A stretch of 64,000 nucleotides of DNA, from the NCBI RefSeq assembly GCF_027497355.1, contig NZ_CP114909.1, positions 2,046,001 through 2,110,000 on the forward strand. The letters run 5' to 3'. Position 1 is the stretch's first letter. Each line of letters starts with the position of its first letter. This DNA is from Micromonospora sp. WMMA1947 (GTDB lineage: Bacteria > Actinomycetota > Actinomycetes > Mycobacteriales > Micromonosporaceae). Positions 49,097 through 57,400 of this stretch are shown piece by piece. Below the pieces are notes generated by a model, which saw only the letters and a program-made list of their open reading frames with translations, ran no database searches and had not been told where the DNA came from. The position numbers and the translations under genes were made by a program.

Positions 49097-49156
49097 GTGA
49101 GCGCGAGGAATGAGCTTGCGAGTCCCGCAGTCGCGAACGAAAGGCGAGCTCTGTGA
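49097..49156 (+). CDS. candidate 19-aa leader peptide (uORF) coupled to the glycosyltransferase
   Basis: GTG 49097 lies 8 nt after TAGCCT and reads VSARNELASPAVANERRAL. Its TGA (49154-49156) overlaps the GTG of the glycosyltransferase gene (49153). The pattern repeats the DUF5926 leader. The repetitive GAGCG-like DNA may be a dispersed leader element rather than a selected peptide. Confidence 0.4.
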   Translation: MSARNELASPAVANERRAL

Positions 49157-50412
49157 GAATCGTGGTGGCGCACAACCGGTATCGGGAAGCCCAGCCCTCC
49201 GGCGAGAACACCATCGTCGACGCGGAGATCGCCCAGCTCACCGCCGCCGGCGTGGAGGTGCTGCCGTTCCTGCGCAGCTCCGACGAGATTCCGTCGATGT
49301 CCAAGCCGGCCAAGGCGCTGCTGCCGATCTCGCCGATCTGGGCGCCGAAGGCCCAGCACGACCTCGACCGCCTGCTCACCGAGCACCGGCCGGACGTGCT
49401 GCACCTGCACAACCCGTACCCCCTGCTCTCGCCCTGGGTGGTGCGGACCGCGCACAGGCGCGGGGTGCCGGTGGTGCAGACGGTGCACAACTACCGGCAG
49501 GTCTGTTCCTCGGGCCTGTACTTCCGCGACGGCGTGATCTGCCAGGACTGCCGGGGCCGGGCGCTGGGCGTGCCGGCGATCGTGCACCGCTGCTACCGCA
49601 ACTCCCGGGCGCAGAGCGCGCTGATGGCCACCACGCTCGCCGTGCACCGCCCGACCTGGAAGTCGGTGGACCGGTACATCGCGCTCACCACGGCGGTCGC
49701 TGATCATCTGCGCGACTACGGCATCCCGGACGAGCGGATCGTGGTCAAGCCGAACGCGGTACCCGACCCGGGCACCCCGGCGCCGGCCGGGAACGGCTTC
49801 CTCTTCATGGGGCGGCTCAGCCCGGAGAAGGGCCTGGACCTGCTGCTCTCGGCGTGGCGGCGGCACCCGGTGGGCGCGCTCGGCCCGCTGCGCATCGCCG
49901 GTGACGGCGAGCTGCGTCCGCTCGCCGAGGCGGCCGCCGCCGAACGGCCCGACGTGCACTACCTGGGCCAGCTCGACCGCTCCGGGGTACGCGCCGTGCT
50001 GGCCGACAGCTCCGTGGTGCTGGCCACCTCCACCTGGCACGACGTGCTGCCCACGGTGATCATCGAGGCGCTGGCGTCCGGGCGGCCGGTGCTCGGCACC
50101 GCGCTCGGCGGCATCCCGTATCTGGTGGGCGCGGACGGCCCGCGCGAGCCCGCCGGCACCGGCCCGGCCGAGGTGGCCACCGCGGCGCCGGGCGACGGGC
50201 GGGTCGCGTTGCCGGCCGGGGTGCAGCGCGGCGAAGCCGGCTGGGTGGTGGCGCCGGAGGTGGACGCGCTGGCCGCAGCGTTGCCGCTGGCCGCCGCCGA
50301 GGCGGGAATGCTCGCTGGTCCGGCCCGGTCCCGCTACGAGCGCACCTTCCACCCCGACGTGATCACCAAGCGCCTGATCGACATCTACGCGGGCTTGCAG
50401 AGCCGCGCCTGA
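49153..50412 (+). CDS. glycosyltransferase family 4
   Basis: A 419-aa retaining GT-B glycosyltransferase. The N-terminal acceptor half begins RIVVAHNRYREAQPSGEN; the donor half has FLFMGRLSPEKGLDLLL, RIAGDGELR and PTVIIEALASGRPVLGT with the conserved E-x7-E. The segment CSSGLYFRDGVICQDCRGR contains a Cys-rich loop seen in wall and capsule GT4 enzymes. It probably adds a sugar in glycan assembly. The donor is unknown. Confidence 0.88.
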   Translation: MRIVVAHNRYREAQPSGENTIVDAEIAQLTAAGVEVLPFLRSSDEIPSMSKPAKALLPISPIWAPKAQHDLDRLLTEHRPDVLHLHNPYPLLSPWVVRTAHRRGVPVVQTVHNYRQVCSSGLYFRDGVICQDCRGRALGVPAIVHRCYRNSRAQSALMATTLAVHRPTWKSVDRYIALTTAVADHLRDYGIPDERIVVKPNAVPDPGTPAPAGNGFLFMGRLSPEKGLDLLLSAWRRHPVGALGPLRIAGDGELRPLAEAAAAERPDVHYLGQLDRSGVRAVLADSSVVLATSTWHDVLPTVIIEALASGRPVLGTALGGIPYLVGADGPREPAGTGPAEVATAAPGDGRVALPAGVQRGEAGWVVAPEVDALAAALPLAAAEAGMLAGPARSRYERTFHPDVITKRLIDIYAGLQSRA

Positions 50413-50804
50413 CGCGATCTGACCACTTTGCGTTACTGGTAGGTGCGCATCTGCGTCGGTCACCATCTGTGACGGGCGGTTTCTCGTCGATCCGTGCCCT
50501 CGATCATCGATCATGGCTCGAGCTGCTCGAATGCCTAGAAGCCGGCTTCGCCGGTAGATGCCCGTCCGCCCCCTTTGCTCTGCAGCCATCGACGCGGCAG
50601 TGACCGAGAGTTCCTGGTGCGCTTATGGCTGCAGAGCAAAGGCGCCGAAGGCGAACCGCCCGCCCTCGCAGGGGCATCACTATCAGTGACCGACGTCCGG
50701 TGCGGCGACAGAAGGGATCGGCCGCGCGGGGCCATCGGCGCGTCCGCCATGGTGGCCTTCTCACTGACCACGATGGCGGAGCGGGGCGAGGGCGGGAGAA
50801 GGCT
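50413..50804. other. 392-nt intergenic region without a convincing gene
   Basis: Small reading frames here lack homology and ribosome sites. The region holds a GAAGCCGGCTTC palindrome (50539-50550), repeated GATCATC words and the 17-bp inverted repeat listed separately. It is probably a site of repeat insertion or remains of a lost gene. Confidence 0.5.
50573..50641. repeat. 17-bp perfect inverted repeat
   Basis: CTTTGCTCTGCAGCCAT (50573-50589) and ATGGCTGCAGAGCAAAG (50625-50641) are exact complements with a 35-nt spacer. It is the longest perfect inverted repeat with a spacer in the window and could be a dispersed palindrome or a small mobile element remnant. No transposase is adjacent. Confidence 0.6.
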
Positions 50805-51527
50805 TCAGCGTAGGGAGGCGCGGGCGGAGAAGGCGATGCTCGCCAGCAGGAAGCCGCCGTTGACGACGGTGAACGCCACCATCACCCAGAACGCCAGCGC
50901 GGGCGCGAAGGCCAGCACCAGACCGGCCACGAAGATCACCGCACCGTAGTCGCGGACCAGCTTCACGAGGCGTACCGGGAGCGAGGTCGAGGTGACCATG
51001 CTCGCCGCGTTAGGCCCGGACTGCATCACCGACGTCACCAGGTTGACCATCCAGGTGCCCGCGAACACCGCCACCAGCCACACCGGCGTGGACGGGCGCT
51101 GTGCCACGGCTGTCGCGCCGATGGCGGCCACCAGCGCGATCTGGGCGGCCACGTCGCAGAGCACGTCGATCCGGGCGCCGGCCGTGCTGCGCTGATCGGT
51201 CACCCGGGCGAGCTGCCCGTCGGCGCAGTCCAGCGCGTACGCGATCTGCCACGCGACCAGCGCGAACAGCCCGACTGCCCAGGCCGGTACGGTGCCGGCG
51301 GCCACGTCGTCGGCGAGCGCCACCACGGTGATCGAGGCGGCCAGCCCCAGCACCAGGTTGGTCAGCGTCAGCGCGGTCGGGCGCAACCCCAGGCGCTGGG
51401 CGGCGAGCGCGAAGGCAGCCCCGATCCACTGGCTGATCGACTCGCTGAACAGGCCGCCTCCCCGGTTGACCCGGTGGAAGTCGGCGACGGTGGGGCGGGG
51501 CTCAGCCAATGTGGTCGCGGAGGGCAC
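50805..51527 (-). CDS. CDP-alcohol phosphatidyltransferase family protein
   Basis: A 240-aa integral membrane enzyme. The family motif is complete: DCADGQLARVTD, then G-ARID-VLCD (DGxxAR-x8-G-x3-D-x3-D), the metal site that transfers a CDP-activated alcohol phosphate onto a hydroxyl. About six helices are predicted. GTG 51527 overlaps the dehydrogenase gene by 26 nt, so it is the last gene of a three-gene unit. The substrate is likely to be set by the upstream nucleotidyltransferase. Confidence 0.88.
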   Translation of the reverse strand: MPSATTLAEPRPTVADFHRVNRGGGLFSESISQWIGAAFALAAQRLGLRPTALTLTNLVLGLAASITVVALADDVAAGTVPAWAVGLFALVAWQIAYALDCADGQLARVTDQRSTAGARIDVLCDVAAQIALVAAIGATAVAQRPSTPVWLVAVFAGTWMVNLVTSVMQSGPNAASMVTSTSLPVRLVKLVRDYGAVIFVAGLVLAFAPALAFWVMVAFTVVNGGFLLASIAFSARASLR

Positions 51528-52569
51528 CGGCGTAGTCTGCCAGCCGCTCCCGCGTCTCGGTAGCCGACATCGTGAGGTGTTCGAGGATGGTGTAGCGGTC
51601 CGGCCGGGTGGCCGGCGCGAACTGCACCGCCTCGACGAACTGGTCGTCGGTCAGCTCGACCTCGGCGGGCAGCCGGGGCAGTCCGTGCCGGGTCAGGCAG
51701 GCCGCCATGTCGGCGAACCGCCGCTCGTCGCCGCGCAGGTACGTGCAGAACAGCGCGCCGAGCCCGGCCAGCTCGCCGTGCGAGGCGGTGCCGGGGAACA
51801 GCGCGTCGACCGCGTGCATGATCTCGTGGCAGCCGCCGCTGCACGGCCGGCTGGTGCCCTCGATCGCCATCGCCAGGCCACTGGAGATCAGTGCCTCGGC
51901 CAGCACCGTCACGAACGCGTCGTCGCTCATGTCACCCGGATGGTTCAGCACCGCCTCCGCGCCGGCCCGGGCCAGCGAGGCGGCCAGCCCGTCGACGCGC
52001 TCGCCGCGTACCTGGCGGGCGAGATCCCAGTCCGCCAGGGCGCTGATGTTGCTCACCACGTCGCCGATGCCGGCCCGGTTGTGCCGTTCCGGCCCGGCCT
52101 CCACGAAGTCTAGATCCACGATCACCGCGATCGGGATATGCACGCCGTAGGAGCCCTTCAGGCCCTCGGTGATCAGGCTCGCCACCGGGGAGGCGATGCC
52201 GTCGTTCGCCAGCGCGGTCGCCACCGAGACCATCGGCAGACCGCGCCGGGTCGCGGCGTACTTGGCCACGTCGATGGTCTTGCCGCCGCCGATGCCGACG
52301 ACCGCGTCGTACGACCGGGCGCGCAGCTTCGCCCCCAGGTCGTCGGCGGCGTCGAGCGTGCCCCCGGCCACCGTGAACACGTCGGCCGAGCGCAGCGACG
52401 GCCGGATCAGTTCGGCGATCCGTTCGCCCTGCCCCGGCCCGACCACCACGGCGACGTCGCCACCGGCGGAGATCCGCCCGTCGGAGAGGATCGACGCCAG
52501 GTCGGCCACCGCGCCCCGCCGCACGTCGATGTGCAGCGGGGTGAGGACGCTGCGGGCTAGTAGCGGCAC
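51502..52569 (-). CDS. sn-glycerol-1-phosphate dehydrogenase-like (AraM/EgsA) enzyme
   Basis: A 355-aa iron/zinc-type dehydrogenase. The nucleotide loop GIGGGKTIDVAKYAA and the motif TALANDGIASPVAS are typical of G1P dehydrogenases, and GTSRPCSGGCHEIMHAVD matches the metal site (SRPxSGxxH) with Cys in place of Glu. ASHGE supplies the last His. It would reduce a keto-phosphate such as dihydroxyacetone phosphate to a polyol phosphate. GTG 52569 overlaps the nucleotidyltransferase gene by 13 nt. Confidence 0.8.
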   Translation of the reverse strand: MPLLARSVLTPLHIDVRRGAVADLASILSDGRISAGGDVAVVVGPGQGERIAELIRPSLRSADVFTVAGGTLDAADDLGAKLRARSYDAVVGIGGGKTIDVAKYAATRRGLPMVSVATALANDGIASPVASLITEGLKGSYGVHIPIAVIVDLDFVEAGPERHNRAGIGDVVSNISALADWDLARQVRGERVDGLAASLARAGAEAVLNHPGDMSDDAFVTVLAEALISSGLAMAIEGTSRPCSGGCHEIMHAVDALFPGTASHGELAGLGALFCTYLRGDERRFADMAACLTRHGLPRLPAEVELTDDQFVEAVQFAPATRPDRYTILEHLTMSATETRERLADYAGALRDHIG

Positions 52570-53288
52570 GCGATCTCCCGCGCCCGGGCCAGATCGGCGT
52601 GGTTGTCGACCTCGACCCAGGACACGTCACCGATCGGGGCCGCCCGCACCTCGCCGCCGCGCTCGGCGAACTCCTGGTAGCCGTCCTCGTAGTAGAGGTT
52701 CGGGTCGCGTCGCCAGGTCGCCTCCAGGGCGTCCGCGAGCGGCACCGCCACCTGCGGCTCGATCAGCGTCGCGCCGATGTACTCGCCGTACGCCTCGCCC
52801 GGGTCCATCAGCTTGGTGATGCGGGTGAGCTGGCCGGCCGCGTCGAAGGTGGTCTTCATCTCCTCCTCGGCCAGCGGCTTGAGGGTGTCCACTGCGAGCA
52901 GGATGCCGGGGCCGCGCTCGGCCAGCAGCGTCTTCTCCACGCTCACCGGGTGCACGGTGTCGCCGTTGACGAGCAGCACGCCCCGGGAGAAGTGCTCCCG
53001 CGCCAGCCAGAGCGAGTACGCGTTGTTCCACTCCTCGGCCTTGTCGTTGTGGACCAGGGTGAGCGTGACGCCGTACTTCTCCTCCAGGGCGGTCTGGCGC
53101 TCCCGCACCGCGTCGGCCGCGTAGCCGACCACGATCACTACTTCGTTCAGCCCCACCTCGGCGAGGTTGCGCAGCGCGATGTCGAGGATGGTGGTCTCCC
53201 CGTCGACCGGCACCAGGGCCTTGGGCAGGGTGTCGGTGTACGGCCGCAGCCGGCGCCCCGCTCCCGCGGCGAGCACCATCCCGATCAT
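52557..53288 (-). CDS. phosphocholine cytidylyltransferase-like nucleotidyltransferase
   Basis: A 243-aa enzyme of the LicC/IPCT type. Signature LAAGAGRRLRPYT and PKALVPV is at the N-terminus, and LWLAREHF and LVNGDTV are characteristic of the CTP:phosphoalcohol branch. It would activate a phospho-alcohol (choline, inositol or polyol) with CTP for the downstream CDP-alcohol phosphotransferase. GAGGAG lies upstream of ATG 53288. It leads the three-gene unit. Confidence 0.82.
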   Translation of the reverse strand: MIGMVLAAGAGRRLRPYTDTLPKALVPVDGETTILDIALRNLAEVGLNEVVIVVGYAADAVRERQTALEEKYGVTLTLVHNDKAEEWNNAYSLWLAREHFSRGVLLVNGDTVHPVSVEKTLLAERGPGILLAVDTLKPLAEEEMKTTFDAAGQLTRITKLMDPGEAYGEYIGATLIEPQVAVPLADALEATWRRDPNLYYEDGYQEFAERGGEVRAAPIGDVSWVEVDNHADLARAREIACRY

Positions 53289-53358
53289 GCCGACACGCTC
53301 CTCTTCTCGACCCGATTCCACCCGGCGAGGATATCGCCGGACGCGGACCCGCCGTGGT

Positions 53359-53814
53359 TCAGCCCGTCAGCCCGATCGAGCGCAGCGCGGCGAAGCCGTC
53401 CTCCGCGATCCGCCGGATCAGCCCGTCGTTGACGTCGCGGTGCTCGTCGAGCAGCGCGATCTCCGACTCGGCCAGCCAGCGGAACTCGGTGTGCTTGCCG
53501 GCCTCCAGCCGGGGGCGGCTGAGGTCGCCGTCCACCCGGACCAGGAAGTCGGTCTCGATCCGGGTCAGTCCGTCGTCGGCGGTGTAGCGGTATTCGCCGA
53601 CCAGGCCGAGCACGTGCGACACGGCCCAGCCGGTCTCCTCGGTGACCTCCCGGCGCAGCGCGTCGTCGATCTCCTCGCCCGGTTCGAGGTGGCCGCCGAC
53701 GATGTCCCAGCAGTTCGGGAAGAGGCGCCGATCGGGGGACCGGCGTTGGATGAAGATGCGGCCGTCGTCGTCGACGATCAGCGCGCCGGTGCAGCGGAGG
53801 GGCTCGGTGGGCAC
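53359..53814 (-). CDS. NUDIX hydrolase
   Basis: A 151-aa pyrophosphohydrolase. The Nudix box GGHLEPGEEIDDALRREVTE...ETGW carries the metal-binding Glu cluster (REVTEE). IFIQRRSPD at the N-terminus fits small-substrate Nudix enzymes. GTG 53814 has a leaderless TACTGT 6 nt upstream, which explains why the GGAGG next to it is at zero spacing. Substrate unknown. Confidence 0.88.
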   Translation of the reverse strand: MPTEPLRCTGALIVDDDGRIFIQRRSPDRRLFPNCWDIVGGHLEPGEEIDDALRREVTEETGWAVSHVLGLVGEYRYTADDGLTRIETDFLVRVDGDLSRPRLEAGKHTEFRWLAESEIALLDEHRDVNDGLIRRIAEDGFAALRSIGLTG

Positions 53815-53820
53815 CCTCCG

Positions 53821-53826
53821 ACAGTA
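53821..53826 (-). promoter_or_regulatory. leaderless-type -10 element for the NUDIX gene
   Basis: Minus-strand TACTGT, 6 nt before GTG 53814. Confidence 0.5.
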
Positions 53827-53926
53827 GCCATCCGGGCCGTATCCGGCGATGCCCGTTCTTGTCCCGGTACGCATCGAGGGCCCACCATGTCCGTACTCAG
53901 TCGCCGTCCCACAGGGGTGATGTGTG

Positions 53927-54319
53927 ATGCAGGTACGGGAAGCGATGTCCAACGAGGTACTCGTGGTCGGGCCGGAGCACACGCTCCGGCAGGCGGCCCG
54001 GATGATGTCGGCCCGCGGTGTCGGGTCGGCGGTCGTGATCGACCCGGACTCCGAGGGGGTCGGGATCATGACCGAACGAGATGTGCTGAAGGCGATCGGC
54101 GCCGGGCTCGACCCGGATGTCGAGCGCACCGGAGCACACCTGACCTGGGACGTCGTCTACGCCGGCCCGGACTGGACGGTCGAGGAGGCAGCCGCGGCGA
54201 TGGCCCGGGGCGGGTTCCGTCACCTGGTCGTGCTCGACGGCCGGGAGGTGGCGGGAGTGATCTCGGTACGGGACCTGATGCGGGTCTGGGCGGGACAGCA
54301 CGCGCCGACCCGTACCTGA
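53927..54319 (+). CDS. two-CBS-domain protein
   Basis: A 130-aa protein made of a CBS pair (VREAMSNEVLVVGPEHTLRQA to DVLKAIG, and VYAGPDWTVEEAAAAMARGG to DLMRVWAG). Such pairs bind adenine nucleotides and sense energy state; it resembles mycobacterial HRP1 in layout. ATG 53927 has AGGGGTG 8 nt upstream. It stands alone and is followed by two hairpins. No enzyme domain is attached. Confidence 0.85.
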   Translation: MQVREAMSNEVLVVGPEHTLRQAARMMSARGVGSAVVIDPDSEGVGIMTERDVLKAIGAGLDPDVERTGAHLTWDVVYAGPDWTVEEAAAAMARGGFRHLVVLDGREVAGVISVRDLMRVWAGQHAPTRT

Positions 54320-54321
54320 TG

Positions 54322-54348
54322 TTCTCCGGCGCGACCGGCGCCGGAGAA
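54322..54348. terminator. hairpin after the CBS-domain gene
   Basis: TTCTCCGGCGC (54322-54332), loop gaccg, GCGCCGGAGAA (54338-54348): a perfect 11-bp stem directly past the stop codon. Confidence 0.75.
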
Positions 54349-54352
54349 AGGG

Positions 54353-54384
54353 CGATGGCCCGGCCGATATCGGCCGGGCCATCG
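54353..54384. terminator. 32-bp perfect palindrome after the malectin gene
   Basis: CGATGGCCCGGCCGAT followed at once by ATCGGCCGGGCCATCG, with a GATATC centre. With the hairpin just before it, it forms a double terminator between convergent genes. Confidence 0.7.
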
Positions 54385-54413
54385 TCGTATCTGTTCTCGG
54401 TCGTGCCCGCCCG

Positions 54414-57400
54414 TCAGGGGCCGACGAAGACCGAGGTGCCGCGCCAGTCCACGTCATCGACGCCCGGACCGCTGCGCACCGTGGCGGAGCCGGTCGGCAC
54501 GCCGTCCGACCACGCCATCGTGGACAGGTTGCCGGTGCTCCGGGAGACGACGTAGAGCGTGTCGGCGTCCAGGAACAGGCCGCCCGCGTCGGCGAAGGCG
54601 GTGGTGCCGGTGACCGTGTTGCGCTCGGCGCCGACGGTGCCGGTGTCCGGCGCGAAGCCGCGCCAGAACAGCGTGCTCTGACCGGCCAGCGAGTAGTAGA
54701 TGCGTCCGCTCTTGTAGAACATCGCGGTCACGTTCGGCAGCTCCGCGGAGAAGTTGCCGGTCATGCCGGCGTACGTGGAGCCCTCCGGCGCGGAGCCGGT
54801 GACCACCAGGTCCCACTTCGCGTCGTGGTACGGGTCCAGCTTCTTCGGGGTGCCGAACTCGCTGCCGTCGAACGAGCGCTTGTAGAGGTCGCCGCCGACG
54901 CCGTAGAACAGGTCACCGCCGACCCAGAACGCGCCCTTGATGGTCGACCAGCCGGTGTTGTCGCCGTTCGGCACCGACATCGCGTTGCCGACCGAGGTCG
55001 CGCCGTCGTACGTCCGCTTGGTGATGCTGTCGACGGTGGTGGCCGGCGGCACCGGGGGCAGCTTGACGATCTCGATGCCCTGCACCAGCGGGTTCTCCAG
55101 GACGCGACCGAAGTCGATGTCGATGTTGCCGTCACTGGTGATCGGGAACGCCCGCATGGTGCCCCGGTTGGTGGCGCCGATCGCGGCGATCGGGTCGAAG
55201 TTGCTCAGCTTGACCACACCGTCGATCGACACGTTGAACTTGCGCTTGCCGGCGGTGGCGGTGCCGGACCAGCGGTTCGCCAGGTAGAGACGCACCTGCA
55301 CCGGCGTCCCGGCCGGGACCGGGAAGTCCCACTGCATGTCCGGCGCGGGCGACTCGTCCCACCGCTCCGCGTTGAACAGCTCCACCGGCGTACCCGACGG
55401 CACCGTCCCGTCGAGCGTGGCGTTGGTGGTGTAGCTGGTCACCTGGTTGCCGGCGTTGTGGTAGGTGCTCGGCGCGGCGGCGGTGTCCGCGGCCCAGGCC
55501 GGGCCGCTCGGCGCGGCGAGCTGGTCGCCGCCCGCGTTGACCCGGTAGAGCACGTCCGAGGCGTCCGGGGTGGGCGCGGTCTTGACGATCTCGATGCCGT
55601 GCAGCAGCGGGTTCTGCAGCACCCGGCCGAAGTCGATGTCGACCACGCCGTCGCTGACCACCGAGATGGACTGCATGGTCCCGCGGTCGGTTCCGCCGGC
55701 GGTGGCGACCGGGTCGAAGTCGTTCAGCTTGAGCACGCCGTCGATGCTGACGTCGAACTTGCGGGCGCCCGGCTTGCTCGTGCCGGACCAGCGGTTGGCC
55801 ATGTAGATCCGGACGTCGACCCGGGTGCCGGCCGCGACCGGGATGTCCCACTGCATGTCCGGGGCGGTCGACTCGTCCCACCGCTCGGTGTTGAACAGCG
55901 TGGCCGGCGTGCTCGCCGGCACGGTCGGGTCGAACGTCGCGTTCGTGGTGTAGCTGGTGACCTGGTTGCCGGTGTTGTGGTACGGGCTCGGCTCGGTGGC
56001 GCTGTCGGCGGCCCAGTCCGGTCCGCCGTCGGTCGCCGGGATGGCCGGACCACCGGCGTTGACCCGGTAGAGCACCTCGGTCTGCGCCGCGCGGCCGGCC
56101 TGGTAGACGTTACCCGGCAGGCCCTTCGTGCTGGTCGAGTGCGGCGTGCTGCCGCCGTCCAGCGGGAAGAAGGCGATGCGCTTGCGCTGGTAGTCGAAGT
56201 TGCCGATGTACTCCTGGTCGCTGCCGAGCCAGAGGCCCTCCTGGGTCACCAGCATCTCGGTGACGCCGTAGCCGCGCGGGTGGCGGCCCGGGTTCCAGGA
56301 CAGCGGCAGGCCGCTCACCGGGTCGAGCGCGGCGATGCTGGCCCGCGGCACCGCGCCCGGTCCGGCCTTGTCGCGGGCGAGCGGGTTGTTCGACCAGCGG
56401 AAGTGGCCGCCGACGTAGATGGCCTTCTCGCTGATGCCGACGGAGAGGAAGGTGTCGCCGCCGCTGAAGTTCGTCCAGGTCGGCTTCTGGTCGGGGCCGG
56501 TGGCGGCGGTCTCCCAGCGGGCCGCGGAGTCGCAGAGCGTGCCCGGGTACGACGCGCCGGTGGTGACCACCACGAAGTACTTGCTGTCCGGGGAGAACTG
56601 GACGTCGCGCACCCACGAGTCGAACGCGGTGTACTTGCAGGCCGCGGAGTAGCCGTCGGTGTTCCAGTCGGAGACGGTCGCCGAGCTCTCGCCGAGGTTG
56701 ATCCGCACGATCTGGTCGTGCACGACGCCGTCGGCCTTCTTGAAGTTGCCGATCACCACGAGGTGCTTGCCGTCCGGCGAGACGGTGAACTTCTCCACGC
56801 CGACACCGGCGGAGGCGCCGTTGTTGGTCGGGGTCCAGTTGTGGTTCTCGGTCAGCGACACGGTGAGGTAGTCGTCCACCGCGCCGGTGGTCGGGTTCAG
56901 CGAGGCCAGCCCGTTGCGGGTGGTCGTCGCGGTCACCGTGGTGAAGATGCCGCCGACCAGCAGGTGGCCGTCGATGAGCGCGATGTCGTTCACGGTGCCG
57001 TTGAACGCCGGGCCCTTGAACCCGTCGACGGGGGTGCCGTCGGCGACGTTCAGCAGGGCCAGCTTGCGGAAGTTCTTGTCACCGACCTTGTTGAACTTGC
57101 CGGCGACGTAGACCGTGCCGGGGGTCGGGCCGGCGATGATGGCGGTGACGTCGTTGTCCAGCACCGGCGCGAACGCGTTGTCGATCTTGCCGGTCGCCTT
57201 GTCGAAGGCGAGCAGACCGCGGCGGTCGACCGGGGTGGGTGAGGAACCCCGGTTCTGCGCGTTGGTGAACGAGCCGCCGACGATCACCTTGCTGCCGGCG
57301 TCGTGGATGGCCAGGACGTTGCCGTCGTTGATGTTCGGCGTCTTGTCCGAGGGCACCTCGCCGACCGTCGTGCTGTGGTCGGGCGCGGGCGCCGTGGCCG

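Noticed and set aside
50535..50771. Small minus-strand reading frames in the 392-nt gap
   Set aside because: No ribosome site, no homology, and they run through the inverted repeat; treated as non-coding.
54825..57242. 805-codon plus-strand frame antisense to the malectin gene
   Set aside because: Low-complexity Arg/Val/Gly composition without domains; the opposite strand has a signal peptide and two duplicated domains.
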